Below are positions 52,442 through 61,761 of a stretch of 64,000 bases of DNA, piece after piece (the stretch's first letter is position 1; each line of letters begins with the position of its first letter). The stretch is taken from contig JANLZB010000029.1 of NCBI GenBank assembly GCA_031366005.1, forward strand, positions 1-64,000. Reading direction: 5' to 3'. The position numbers were made by a program, and so were the translations under genes. The notes beneath the pieces are model-generated. The model was given only the letters and a program-made list of their open reading frames with translations, did not search any database and was not told the origin of the DNA. The stretch comes from JANLUX01 sp031366005. GTDB taxonomy: Bacteria; Bacteroidota; Bacteroidia; AKYH767-A; OLB10.

Positions 52442-54736
52442 ATGGTTCGTCATAATTCAATAAAATCATTGTTAGTTCCATTGCAAAAGCGATGGTATGT
52501 GATTGTGATTTTTATTTTGATTGCTGCTATTGCTGCCACAAGATATTTATATGTTGCAACACCCACGTACCAGGCAAGCTGCACCCTGAAAATTGAAGAC
52601 CAGGAAACCAGCAATACAAATCTCTATCGCGACTTTGATGTGTTTAAAACAAATACTAAAGTGCAATCGGAAGTAGAAGTGTTGCGCTCGCATTACCTAT
52701 TTGAAAAAGCATTGGATAAATTGGATTTCAATGTAGAATATTACCGTGTGGGTGAAATGGCGGATGAAGAATTATATCACAACTGTCCGTTCAAATTAAA
52801 CTTTACAACTACTGACAGCAGTTTTTATGATCAACATTTTGATTTCAGTTATCTTGGAGGCTATCGTTATAAAATAACTTATCAGCAGGGCAATCAGAAA
52901 ACAATAAGAGAAGCCAAGTTAGGACAAGAAATTTGCGAAAAAGAATGGTGCATCACAATCACGAAAGATGAAAATGTAGCTAACTATAAAACAAAAGCAG
53001 CATTAGCTGATCAATACCGGTTTGCGATTTATTCAAAATATGCATTGGTTTCGCACCTGATGAATAAGGATTACATCGTGCGTGCAATTGATAAAGATGT
53101 AAATATTGTTAAGCTGTATTATAAACATCCCGTTCCGGAAAAAGCAATGCGGTTGGTTAATGCTGTTGCAGAGGCATATATAGAACAAGGTATTAATGAT
53201 AAAAAAGATTATGCAGGAAACACGGTTGATTTTATCAATCAGCAACTGGCCATTGTGGGAGGAGAATTGGAGAAAGCAAAGGTTGCTATCAAACAGTATA
53301 AAATAAAAAATGAGATTGTAAATATTCCTCAGCAAACGGATGCTACATTCAGAACATTGAGCCAGCTTGAATTGCAAAAAGTGGATATCAATATGCAATT
53401 AGCGGTGCTCGAAAACATGAGCGAATATTTGAGAAGAAATAAGGAATTAAACATATCAGGACCTGATTACAGCAGCATAACAGACCCGCTATTTACTGAA
53501 GGTGTTTCAAAACTAAATAACAAATTGCGCGAACGCGAAACACTTGAAGCCAAATACACCAATGAAGATGATCACATAGGAAATATTGATAAAGAAATTA
53601 CTCAGTTGCGTGCATATCTGGTGGAAAGTATAAACAACACAAGAAAAAAATTACTTATCAAACAGGATGAAATTTTTTCTTCCATTAATGAACAGAAAGC
53701 AAGCTTTGAAGGCGTACCTGAAAAAGAAAGCACACTGAATGAACTAAACCGTAATTTTCTTTTATATGAAAAAGTTTATAATTTCTTAATAGAAAAAAGA
53801 ACGGAAGCCATCATCACCCAACAGGTGAATATATCTTTCAACAGAATATTAGAAGAAGCAAATATTCCGCGCACTGCCGTATTTCCAATTCCTGAAGTGG
53901 TGTGGAGTGTTGCGTTGTTCATTGGTTTGATACTTGGAATTGTCGCAGCATATGTACGCCATGCAATGAAATCCTTAGTAAGCAATCGTGAAGACATTGA
54001 AAAAATTTCAACCATTCCGTTTATCGGGAATGTTGAACGTTTTACAAAAGCCGGAAGAGGTTACAATACTTTCACTTCGCTCACCACACGCATTTTGCTT
54101 ACACAACAACACCAGGGTAAGATGCTGATAACTGTTACCTCCACAACCTGCGGTGAAGGAAAATCTTTTATTGCTGCCAACATAGCACGCACTTTGGCTG
54201 CTATGGATAAAAAAGTTTTGTTGCTTGATATTAATCCACACAGCCCTACATTGTGTAATATGTTTGATGTGAGAACGCATCATGGCATTGCAGATGTATA
54301 TCGCAACACCATGAAATTACAGGACGTGATAAACATTACTTCGTTTCCAAATCTTGATTTAATTAACACTGGTGATGAGGCGGAAACCATCAGTCATTTA
54401 CTGGCAACAGAAAAAACCAGCGAGATTTTAAATGAGTTGCGTAGTCAATACGACATTGTGATTGTTGATACACCTGAAGTTGGAAAATATACTGACGCTA
54501 TTCCTTTTATGAAATGGAGTGATATGAATTTATATGTTGTAAAAGCTGACTCCACCAAAACAGAATTGGTTGCTAATGCAGAATTGGTAAAAGAAGAATA
54601 CCGTTTGCAGGAAGTTTACTTTGTGCTGAATGCAATGAACGAAAAGAAAAATCATACCGGCTATTTAAATGCGAAAAGTTTTAATGCAAAGCGCAAAAAA
54701 ATAATTCCGCAAATAACCTCTTTGTTTGCCTGGTAA
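52442..54736 (+). CDS. polysaccharide co-polymerase / BY-kinase-like ATPase, Wzc-like
   Basis: 764 residues: membrane segment (about 17-37), Wzz-type periplasmic domain with coiled coil and GNVR-like region (ending near VFPIPEV), second membrane segment (about 483-503), then a cytoplasmic P-loop domain with Walker A CGEGKS (570-575, K574) and Walker B IVIVDTPE. The second motif, usually DxD with arginines (Walker A'), reads DINPHSP (D596). The C-terminus has only one Tyr (HTGYLNAK) rather than the Tyr cluster of BY-kinases. It controls chain length and export with the Wza-like protein. Kinase activity is doubtful. Confidence 0.9.
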   Translation: MVRHNSIKSLLVPLQKRWYVIVIFILIAAIAATRYLYVATPTYQASCTLKIEDQETSNTNLYRDFDVFKTNTKVQSEVEVLRSHYLFEKALDKLDFNVEYYRVGEMADEELYHNCPFKLNFTTTDSSFYDQHFDFSYLGGYRYKITYQQGNQKTIREAKLGQEICEKEWCITITKDENVANYKTKAALADQYRFAIYSKYALVSHLMNKDYIVRAIDKDVNIVKLYYKHPVPEKAMRLVNAVAEAYIEQGINDKKDYAGNTVDFINQQLAIVGGELEKAKVAIKQYKIKNEIVNIPQQTDATFRTLSQLELQKVDINMQLAVLENMSEYLRRNKELNISGPDYSSITDPLFTEGVSKLNNKLRERETLEAKYTNEDDHIGNIDKEITQLRAYLVESINNTRKKLLIKQDEIFSSINEQKASFEGVPEKESTLNELNRNFLLYEKVYNFLIEKRTEAIITQQVNISFNRILEEANIPRTAVFPIPEVVWSVALFIGLILGIVAAYVRHAMKSLVSNREDIEKISTIPFIGNVERFTKAGRGYNTFTSLTTRILLTQQHQGKMLITVTSTTCGEGKSFIAANIARTLAAMDKKVLLLDINPHSPTLCNMFDVRTHHGIADVYRNTMKLQDVINITSFPNLDLINTGDEAETISHLLATEKTSEILNELRSQYDIVIVDTPEVGKYTDAIPFMKWSDMNLYVVKADSTKTELVANAELVKEEYRLQEVYFVLNAMNEKKNHTGYLNAKSFNAKRKKIIPQITSLFAW

Positions 54737-54738
54737 TT

Positions 54739-56001
54739 ATGCAACTTTCCATTCCGGTTACAAAAAAATTTCTTAAAAACTCTACACTCCTCGTTTACAC
54801 TGATCAGTTAATAGTAAGCGGACTGAGTTTTCTTTCAGGCATCACGCTTGCACGTTTATTGGGTGTTCAGGGTTTTGGTATTTATTCTATAGCATGGTTG
54901 GGTGTATTGATTGCAAGCAGCATTAATCAGCCTTTTATCATAACCCCAATGCTAACATTGAGTGCTAAAAAAGCGGGAAACGATCAGGAAAATTATTTAC
55001 AGGCGATTGTATTCAAGCAATTATTTTTTGCTGCATTTATGTCATTCATCGCATTTATTGCTGTGATTGTTATGAGTTTTGTTCTGCATGACTGGAAGGT
55101 GGACAGCATCATCATTGCATTTCCATTAGCGGTGTTTTCCTTTTTATTACAGGATTTTTTCAGACGTTATTTTTTTATCATCAAGCGTCAGCACATTGCA
55201 TTGATTATTGACCTCATTGCTTATGGAGGAGTTTTACTCTGCGCGTTTTGCATTCATTTCTTCAGAGATATGGATGCACAGTTTATTTTGTTGTTAACGG
55301 CACTATTCTTTTTATATGCATCACTCACAGCACTATTCTGCTTGCCGCAATTAAAATTTAATTTAGAAAATATTCGATCAACAATATCAGAGCATTGGAA
55401 TTTTTCCAAATGGCTGACAGCTACTGCTGTATTGCAATGGTTTTCCGGAAACTTATTCATCATTGCCGCAGGCGCCATCTTAGGTCCTGTAGCTGTGGGT
55501 GCAACACGCATGGCACAAAATATTGTAGGAGTAACGCATGTTTTATTTCTTGCAATGGAAAATATTATTCCATCGCGTGCAGCAAAAGCCCAGCAGGTGG
55601 GAGGCAATGAAAAAATGTTTAAATACCTCTGGAAATTTACGCTTCAAATGGGAATGATAACCTTTTCAATCCTTGCATTGATCTCCATTTTTTCATCACA
55701 GATAATTGAAATATGTTATGGATCAACGTATCTTGAATACAAAAATGTATTGATTGGTTTTTGCCTTTTATATGTGATTGTATTTTTAGGTTATCCGTTG
55801 CGTTATGCAATCCGCACCATGGAAAACACCAGGCTTATTTTCATTTCATTTATAGTTAGTTCTGCATTTAGTTTGTTATGTGCATACCCGATAATTAAAA
55901 ACTTCGGGCTTTATGGAGTTGTTGCAGGTTTAATGATCACACAATTAATTACTCTCGGAATTTATATGTGGTCGTTGAGAAAAATGATCCGGTGGATCTG
56001 A
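54739..56001 (+). CDS. oligosaccharide flippase family protein, Wzx-like
   Basis: 420 residues with about twelve hydrophobic segments and the start pattern STLLVYTDQLIVSGLSFLSGITLARLLGVQGFGIYSI, typical of the MATE-like polysaccharide flippase superfamily. It moves lipid-linked repeat units across the inner membrane. It begins 2 bases after the Wzc-like gene, completing an export set, but glycosyltransferases and a Wzy polymerase are not in the window. Confidence 0.88.
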   Translation: MQLSIPVTKKFLKNSTLLVYTDQLIVSGLSFLSGITLARLLGVQGFGIYSIAWLGVLIASSINQPFIITPMLTLSAKKAGNDQENYLQAIVFKQLFFAAFMSFIAFIAVIVMSFVLHDWKVDSIIIAFPLAVFSFLLQDFFRRYFFIIKRQHIALIIDLIAYGGVLLCAFCIHFFRDMDAQFILLLTALFFLYASLTALFCLPQLKFNLENIRSTISEHWNFSKWLTATAVLQWFSGNLFIIAAGAILGPVAVGATRMAQNIVGVTHVLFLAMENIIPSRAAKAQQVGGNEKMFKYLWKFTLQMGMITFSILALISIFSSQIIEICYGSTYLEYKNVLIGFCLLYVIVFLGYPLRYAIRTMENTRLIFISFIVSSAFSLLCAYPIIKNFGLYGVVAGLMITQLITLGIYMWSLRKMIRWI

Positions 56002-56034
56002 TCTTTATTTTTCCAAGTATCAAAAGTTTTTATT

Positions 56035-56841
56035 TTATAAACTGATCTGTAGTCCGCAAAGAAAAATGTATTCAACACCATACACTTTATGTTTTGCGCG
56101 ACCGGCACCTGCAACTAAAACATTATTATAATTGGCATACACACCTTTTAAAGTTGTTTCCATAAAAAAGTATTTAAGAAAATCAAAACGAAAACCGCTT
56201 TCAACACCTGTAATATATCCTGCTACATGATACCTGTCATTGCGATTGACTCCGAAAATAGTTACATCGCTTCGCGGATAAACAAAACCAAATCCATATT
56301 TAAAGACAGCACCAAGCCACAACTTATTGTTTTTACTGTGAAGAAGATTTTGTCTTTTAATAATATTTATCAAACAAAAATTAGCACCGTTACTATGCTC
56401 AAAAGTTAAAAAGTCTGCTCTCACCACTGTGTCCTGATCAAATTCCTGATCATTAATCTCACCTTTTAAATGCAGGTTCTGATTCCGCAGCATCACATAC
56501 TTAGCGTGATCATAATTAATTTCAAAACCAATATCTCTTTTGTTGTTTAACCAATATCCAATTCGAAAAGAATACTGAGGAATAGTTATGTCTTCATTCA
56601 ACAAATGTTTTAATCCATCGCGGTCAACGGCTTTAACGCCCGATAAAGTAAAATCATAATTATTAGTCGTGTGATCTCTGAAATGCAAAGTGCTTTTTGC
56701 ATACCAATCAAGGTTGTATCCTCCGGTAATATAAAAGGTTCCTTTTCCTTTTATAGATTGCTGAGGGCAATTACATTTTTCCTGCGCAGAAACGCGAAAT
56801 GAGAATGCAAAAATTAATGCGATGCCGAACAGGTGCTTCAT
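56035..56841 (-). CDS. secreted/outer-membrane protein of unknown function
   Basis: 268 residues with a signal peptide (1-19, ...SFRVSAQ) followed by a CNCPQQSIKG patch. The body is beta-rich with aromatic strands (FYITGGYNLDWYAKST, YSFRIGYWLNNKRDIGFEINYDHAKYV, KLWLGAVFKYGFGFVYP, YIFLCGLQISL), which suits an outer-membrane barrel. No named family recognised. It is convergent with the flippase gene, so it may not belong to the export set. Confidence 0.7.
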   Translation of the reverse strand: MKHLFGIALIFAFSFRVSAQEKCNCPQQSIKGKGTFYITGGYNLDWYAKSTLHFRDHTTNNYDFTLSGVKAVDRDGLKHLLNEDITIPQYSFRIGYWLNNKRDIGFEINYDHAKYVMLRNQNLHLKGEINDQEFDQDTVVRADFLTFEHSNGANFCLINIIKRQNLLHSKNNKLWLGAVFKYGFGFVYPRSDVTIFGVNRNDRYHVAGYITGVESGFRFDFLKYFFMETTLKGVYANYNNVLVAGAGRAKHKVYGVEYIFLCGLQISL

Positions 56842-56869
56842 AAATATTTGAGGGAATTTGAGGGGTGTG

Positions 56870-56877
56870 CAAATATA
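56870..56877 (-). promoter_or_regulatory. TAnnTTTG promoter core before the outer-membrane protein gene
   Basis: TATATTTG on the minus strand, 28 bases before the ATG at 56841. No clear -33 element. Confidence 0.3.
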
Positions 56878-56940
56878 TCCTGTTTTATTTTCAGCTTAAG
56901 TATTTCTTAAATACTTTTAGAAAAAATTTATATAATTCAA

Positions 56941-58635
56941 ATGTCAAATCAGGAAATAGCTGAAATATTGGATCAGACTGCAAAGTTGATGTCATTGCAT
57001 GATGAGAATCCTTTTAAAGTGAAATCATATCAAACTGCTGCTTTTAAATTAGAGAGAAATCAGGAAGATTTAAATGGAAAAACAGCAGCTGAATTAGAGA
57101 AAGTGGATGGCATTGGTAAAAGCTTAAGCGTTAAAATATTTGATCTGTTAAACAAAAGTGTTTTTGAAGATTTGAATCGTTTAATGCAACAAACTCCGGA
57201 AGGGGTTTTGCAGATGATGCATATTAAAGGCATCGGTCCAAAAAAAGTTTCAGTGTTGTGGAAAGAACTGGGTGTTGAAACCATCGGAGAGCTGATGTAT
57301 GCATGTAAAGAAAACCGGCTGATAGAACTAAAAGGTTTTGGTGCGAAAACGCAAGAGCAGGTTTTGAAAGCACTTGAATTTACAATCTCTAACCAGGGAT
57401 TGTTTCACTATGCCACGGTGGATGTTTTTGCGAATGAATTTGAAATCCTTTTAAAGAAAAAATTTCAATACTTAATAGTTTCAAGAACGGGTTCGTTAAG
57501 AAGAAAAAACGAAGTGCTGGACGCAGCTGAATTTGTGGTGGCTTCAGTTGATTTAAAAGAAATTAAAAATGTTACAGACAGCATTGATTTATTTGATCAA
57601 ACTAAAACAGAGATTACTGATAATAAATTAAGATTAGTAACCACACATAATTTAAAAGTAATTATTCATGCAAGTGAAAAATCACATTTTGCTTTAGATC
57701 TTTTTAATACTTCTGGAAATGCAGATCACTTGGAAAAACTAAAATCAATTTCCGGCTTTGAAAAACTTACAACTGAAAACTTTAGTAACGAAGAAGAAAT
57801 TTACCGCTCGTTGAATCTTACGTTTATCGAACCTGAATTGCGCGAAGGATTGAATGAAATAGAATGGGCACAACAAAATAAATTACCGAAGCTTGTTGAG
57901 TTAACGGATCTAAAAGGAATATTACATAATCATTCTACTTATAGTGATGGAATTCATACGCTGGAGCAAATGGCTTCGCATTGCAAAGAGTTGGGTTATG
58001 AATATTTAGGTATTTGTGATCATAGCAAGAGTGCTTTTTATGCAAATGGTTTACAACCCGAAAGAGTATTGCAACAACATGCAGAGATTGATGAGCTGAA
58101 TAAAAAACTTGCTCCGTTTCATATCTTCAAAGGAATTGAATCAGATATTTTAAATGATGGATCATTGGATTATGACGAAGACATACTTCAAAAATTTGAT
58201 TTTATTGTAGCGTCTGTTCATTCTAATTTAAGAATGAGTGAAGAGAAAGCAACCCAACGTGTGATTGCTGCAGTAAAAAATCCTTACACAACAATTTTAG
58301 GACATCCAACAGGAAGATTATTGTTAGCGCGTGAAGGTTATCCCATTGATCATAAAGCGGTGATTGATGCGTGTGCTGAGCATGGTGTGGTGATTGAATT
58401 GAATGCACATCCTTACCGTTTAGATCTTGATTGGAGATGGCTTCAATATGCATTAAGTAAAGGAGTAAAAATCTCGATCAACCCTGATGCACACAGCAAA
58501 GAAGAATATTCAAACATGTATTATGGTGTGTGTGTTGCAAGAAAAGGAGGGTTAACAAAAGAGAATACTTTTAATGCTTTGAGTAAAGAGGAGATTGAAA
58601 AAAATTTTATAAATCGTAAATTGATTCACCAGTAA
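56941..58635 (+). CDS. polX: PolX-like protein: HhH, degenerate polymerase and PHP domains
   Basis: 564 residues. Residues 1-150 contain helix-hairpin-helix motifs (KVDGIGKSLSVKI; HIKGIGPKKVSVLW; LKGFGAKTQEQVL). The polymerase palm should show GS-x-RR and D-x-D; GSLRR is present (TGSLRRKNEV) but the acidic pair is replaced by LDAAEFVVAS. The PHP domain (about 325-560) is intact: GILHNHSTYSDG, CDHSKSAFYANG, KGIESDIL, FDFIVASVHSN, LGHPTGR and NPDAHS hold metal-binding residues. It is probably a 3'-5' exonuclease or phosphoesterase for DNA repair without polymerase activity. A palindrome follows the stop. Confidence 0.88.
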   Translation: MSNQEIAEILDQTAKLMSLHDENPFKVKSYQTAAFKLERNQEDLNGKTAAELEKVDGIGKSLSVKIFDLLNKSVFEDLNRLMQQTPEGVLQMMHIKGIGPKKVSVLWKELGVETIGELMYACKENRLIELKGFGAKTQEQVLKALEFTISNQGLFHYATVDVFANEFEILLKKKFQYLIVSRTGSLRRKNEVLDAAEFVVASVDLKEIKNVTDSIDLFDQTKTEITDNKLRLVTTHNLKVIIHASEKSHFALDLFNTSGNADHLEKLKSISGFEKLTTENFSNEEEIYRSLNLTFIEPELREGLNEIEWAQQNKLPKLVELTDLKGILHNHSTYSDGIHTLEQMASHCKELGYEYLGICDHSKSAFYANGLQPERVLQQHAEIDELNKKLAPFHIFKGIESDILNDGSLDYDEDILQKFDFIVASVHSNLRMSEEKATQRVIAAVKNPYTTILGHPTGRLLLAREGYPIDHKAVIDACAEHGVVIELNAHPYRLDLDWRWLQYALSKGVKISINPDAHSKEEYSNMYYGVCVARKGGLTKENTFNALSKEEIEKNFINRKLIHQ

Positions 58636-58667
58636 AATATTCCAAATCTTTAAGATTTGGAATATTT
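58635..58667. repeat. perfect 16-bp palindrome after polX
   Basis: Arms 58635-58650 (AAATATTCCAAATCTT) and 58652-58667 with a one-base centre. It starts in the polX stop codon. There is no T-run, so it may be a dispersed repeat rather than a terminator, though it could act as one. Confidence 0.65.
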
Positions 58668-58707
58668 AAACAGAATAAATCTAAATATCCAAAATCATAA
58701 ATCTATA

Positions 58708-60228
58708 ATGTCCTTTCTCTCTTCCGTCTTCTCCTGGTTTATTAAACAACGTATTCATCAAATTGAGTTGTTTATAAAATATCCACATGAAGTGCAGGAA
58801 GATTTATTGCGTAAGCTTGTTTCTCAGGCACGTTACACGGAATGGGGAAGGCAACATGATTATTCATCAATTGAAAATGCTGAACAATTTAAACAGCGGG
58901 TTCCATTGCAGGATTATGAAACATTAAAGCCCTATATTTTTCGTTTAAAAAATGGCGAACAAAATTTATTGTGGAACACAGAAATTAAATGGTTTGCAAA
59001 ATCATCGGGCACCACAAATGATAAATCCAAATTCATTCCTGTAAGCGCTGAAGCATTGGAAGAGTGTCATTTTAAAGGTGGAAAAGATTTGCTCTGTATT
59101 TATTTTCATAACAAACCTGAATCAGAATTATTCAATGGTAAATTACTTACCATGGGTGGAAGCCAGCAGATCAATTCACTCAACAACGAATCTTATTATG
59201 GTGACCTGAGTGCAATACTGATACAAAATCTTCCGATATGGATTGAACTGTTCCGCACTCCGGGTGTTGATGTCGCATTGATGGATGAGTGGGAAAGTAA
59301 AATTGAAAAGATGGCGCGTATCACCATGACGGAAAATGTAACCAATATTGCGGGCGTTCCCTCATGGACTTTAGTTTTGTTAAAACGGGTTTTGGAATTA
59401 AGTGGCAAGCAAACATTAAACGAAGTGTGGCCCAATCTCGAATTGTTTGTGCATGGTGCAGTAAATTTTAGTCCTTATCGAGAACAATTCAAAAAAATGA
59501 TTCCTAAAAATGAAATGTATTATCTTGAAACATATAATGCATCCGAAGGTTTTTTTGGCATTCAGGATCAACGCAATTCGGAAGAGATGTTGCTGATGCT
59601 GGATTACGGAATTTATTATGAGTTTATTCCTTTTAATGAAATCGATAATGCACAGGAAAAAACGGTAGGGCTGCACGAAGTAAAATTGAATGAGCAATAT
59701 GCAATGGTAATAACTACCAATGCAGGATTGTGGAGATATAAAATCGGTGACACTATAACCTTCACATCATTGAGTCCATATCGCATTCGCATTACAGGAC
59801 GCACAGCGCATTTCATCAATGCGTTTGGCGAAGAGTTAATTATTGACAATGCAGAAAAAGCGTTGTCAGAAAGTTGCAAAAGCACCGGAGCCGTAATTCG
59901 TGAATACACTGCTGCTCCTGTTTATTTTTCTGAACAGGCAAGTGGAGCTCATGAGTGGCTCATTGAATTTGAACAAGAGCCATCGGATATTGATCAATTT
60001 GCAAATGCGCTTGACGAAGCACTTAAAAAATTAAACTCTGATTATGAAGCAAAACGTTATCATGATAAAGTACTGCGAAATCCGCTGATACGAAAAATGC
60101 CTGCAGGTACGTTTTACAACTGGCTGAAATCAAAAGATAAAATCGGTGGGCAGTATAAAGTACCACGCCTTGCAAACAATCGTAAATTTGCAGATGATAT
60201 TTTATCGTTCATTAATGCAGTAGCATGA
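58708..60228 (+). CDS. GH3 family adenylate-forming protein
   Basis: About 506 residues from the ATG of MSFLSSVFSWFIKQRIHQI (58708); the frame is open 17 residues upstream into the palindrome-containing spacer, which is less likely coding. Motifs: AKSSGTTNDKSKFIPVS (ATP-binding loop), YYLETYNASEGFFGIQDQ, LWRYKIGDTITFTS and RTAHFINAFGEELI, as in GH3 acyl-amido synthetases. Plant GH3 enzymes join amino acids to jasmonate or auxin; bacterial members are of unknown substrate. Its last 4 bases overlap the next gene (ATGA), so they are translationally linked. Confidence 0.88.
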   Translation: MSFLSSVFSWFIKQRIHQIELFIKYPHEVQEDLLRKLVSQARYTEWGRQHDYSSIENAEQFKQRVPLQDYETLKPYIFRLKNGEQNLLWNTEIKWFAKSSGTTNDKSKFIPVSAEALEECHFKGGKDLLCIYFHNKPESELFNGKLLTMGGSQQINSLNNESYYGDLSAILIQNLPIWIELFRTPGVDVALMDEWESKIEKMARITMTENVTNIAGVPSWTLVLLKRVLELSGKQTLNEVWPNLELFVHGAVNFSPYREQFKKMIPKNEMYYLETYNASEGFFGIQDQRNSEEMLLMLDYGIYYEFIPFNEIDNAQEKTVGLHEVKLNEQYAMVITTNAGLWRYKIGDTITFTSLSPYRIRITGRTAHFINAFGEELIIDNAEKALSESCKSTGAVIREYTAAPVYFSEQASGAHEWLIEFEQEPSDIDQFANALDEALKKLNSDYEAKRYHDKVLRNPLIRKMPAGTFYNWLKSKDKIGGQYKVPRLANNRKFADDILSFINAVA

Positions 60229-61016
60229 AAAAAATTATAAGCATTCTCTTTTTGTTGGTATTGCATTTCACATTACATGCACAACAATTATTCACACCAT
60301 TATTTGAAATTAATACTGATGCAGATTTTTTTACTGTAGATGCTTTAGGGAATTCTTACCTGGTTAATGGTTCTGAAATCGTGAAGCTGGATGATAAAGG
60401 AGAGTTGTATTCCAGGTTCAACAAAAAAGATTATGGCAATATAACTTATGTGGATGCACGTGACCCATTGCGTGTGCTTGTTTTTTATAAATCATTTGCC
60501 GCATTACGTATCCTTGATAATAAACTGGCGGAGCAAAGTGTCATTGATCTCCGTACGCTTGAATTGCAGGATCCCACATTAATTTGCAGTGCTGATGTGC
60601 AGGGATTCTGGGTGTATGATAACACAACTTCACGGTTAACAAAATACAATGCACAGCTACAGGCCATCTCCATCAGCAATGATTTAAACAAAACTGTGAA
60701 CGAAAAAATTAATGCAACTATGCTGATGGAATCAGACAACTGGTTAGTGATGAATAACGGCAGTGATGTTTTGGTTTTTGATAAGCTTGGTAATTTTTTT
60801 AAACCTGTTGTCATTCCCGAAGGCACATCACAAATACAAATGATGCGGGATAACTTAGTAATGTTCAACATAAGCAAAATGACCTCCATTGATCTACGCA
60901 AAGGAAACACCACAGAAATGGATTTGCCAATGAGTTGTGCCGCCTGCAAATACATTGTGAGTGCAGGACATTTATATACACTCGAAAAAAATAAGTTGAA
61001 AGCATTTACTTTTTAA
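60225..61016 (+). CDS. secreted hypothetical protein, possible beta-propeller
   Basis: 263 residues with a signal peptide (1-19, ...HFTLHAQQ). The pattern of repeated short strands (FFTVDALGNSYLVNGSEIVKLDDKGEL; ADVQGFWVYDNTTSRLTKYNAQLQ; NWLVMNNGSDVLVFDKLGNFF) fits a beta-propeller. A CAAC cysteine pair lies near the end. No named family recognised. Overlap of 4 bases (ATGA) with the GH3 gene suggests a shared operon, which may place the product in the same process. Confidence 0.7.
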   Translation: MKKIISILFLLVLHFTLHAQQLFTPLFEINTDADFFTVDALGNSYLVNGSEIVKLDDKGELYSRFNKKDYGNITYVDARDPLRVLVFYKSFAALRILDNKLAEQSVIDLRTLELQDPTLICSADVQGFWVYDNTTSRLTKYNAQLQAISISNDLNKTVNEKINATMLMESDNWLVMNNGSDVLVFDKLGNFFKPVVIPEGTSQIQMMRDNLVMFNISKMTSIDLRKGNTTEMDLPMSCAACKYIVSAGHLYTLEKNKLKAFTF

Positions 61017-61038
61017 GCCGACAAGTTTTCAACAAAGT

Positions 61039-61069
61039 TTGTCTATGCATCAGCATGCTTATACTTTTG
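61039..61069 (+). promoter_or_regulatory. promoter of the deoxynucleoside kinase gene
   Basis: TTG (61039-61041, within TTTG), 20 bases, then TACTTTTG (61062-61069), a very good match to the Bacteroidota consensus. The -7 element ends 24 bases before the TTG start codon at 61094. Confidence 0.55.
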
Positions 61070-61093
61070 AACACACCATAAAATTTTATTCTA

Positions 61094-61729
61094 TTGGCTA
61101 CTGATAAAAAAACGTTGCATATTGCTGTTGCAGGAAATATAGGTTCTGGCAAAACAACGCTTACAACTTTACTCGCAAAAAATTTAAAGTGGGAACCGCA
61201 CTATGAAGATGTAGATGATAATCCTTACCTGAATGATTTTTATGAGGACATGCAACGCTGGTCATTCAACCTGCAGATTTATTTTTTGAATTCGCGTTTC
61301 AACCAGGTTACTAAAATCCGTAAGAGCAGCAAAACAGTAATTCAGGATAGAACGATTTATGAAGATGCATACATCTTTGCTCCTAACTTGCATGCAATGG
61401 GTTTGATGACCACCCGTGATTTCAATAATTACATTGAGTTGTTTAACCTGATGGGTAATTTCGTTCAGGCACCTGATTTATTAATTTATTTACGCGGAAC
61501 TGTTCCGGCACTTGTAAATCAAATTCAAAAACGTGGTCGTGCTTATGAAAATTCAATCCGTATTGATTACTTAAAACGTTTGAATGAACGTTACGAAGCA
61601 TGGATATCACAATATGATAATGGCAAACTTTTAATTATTGATATTGATGATATCAATTTTGCTGATAACCCTGAACATCTGGGAATGATCATTAATAAAA
61701 TCAATGCTGAGTTGCATGGATTGTTTTGA
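61094..61729 (+). CDS. deoxynucleoside kinase
   Basis: 211 residues starting at TTG. Salvage enzyme phosphorylating deoxynucleosides with ATP. Walker A HIAVAGNIGSGKTTL (residues 9-23), the ERS-like motif QDRTIYEDAYIFA, and the LID arginines in KRGRAYENSIRIDYLKRLNERYEAW, all typical of the dCK/dGK family in Bacteroidota, often listed as deoxyadenosine/deoxyguanosine kinase. The base preference cannot be told here. Confidence 0.9.
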   Translation: MATDKKTLHIAVAGNIGSGKTTLTTLLAKNLKWEPHYEDVDDNPYLNDFYEDMQRWSFNLQIYFLNSRFNQVTKIRKSSKTVIQDRTIYEDAYIFAPNLHAMGLMTTRDFNNYIELFNLMGNFVQAPDLLIYLRGTVPALVNQIQKRGRAYENSIRIDYLKRLNERYEAWISQYDNGKLLIIDIDDINFADNPEHLGMIINKINAELHGLF

Positions 61730-61761
61730 GGCTGGTGATTGCAATAAAAATTCACAAAAAT

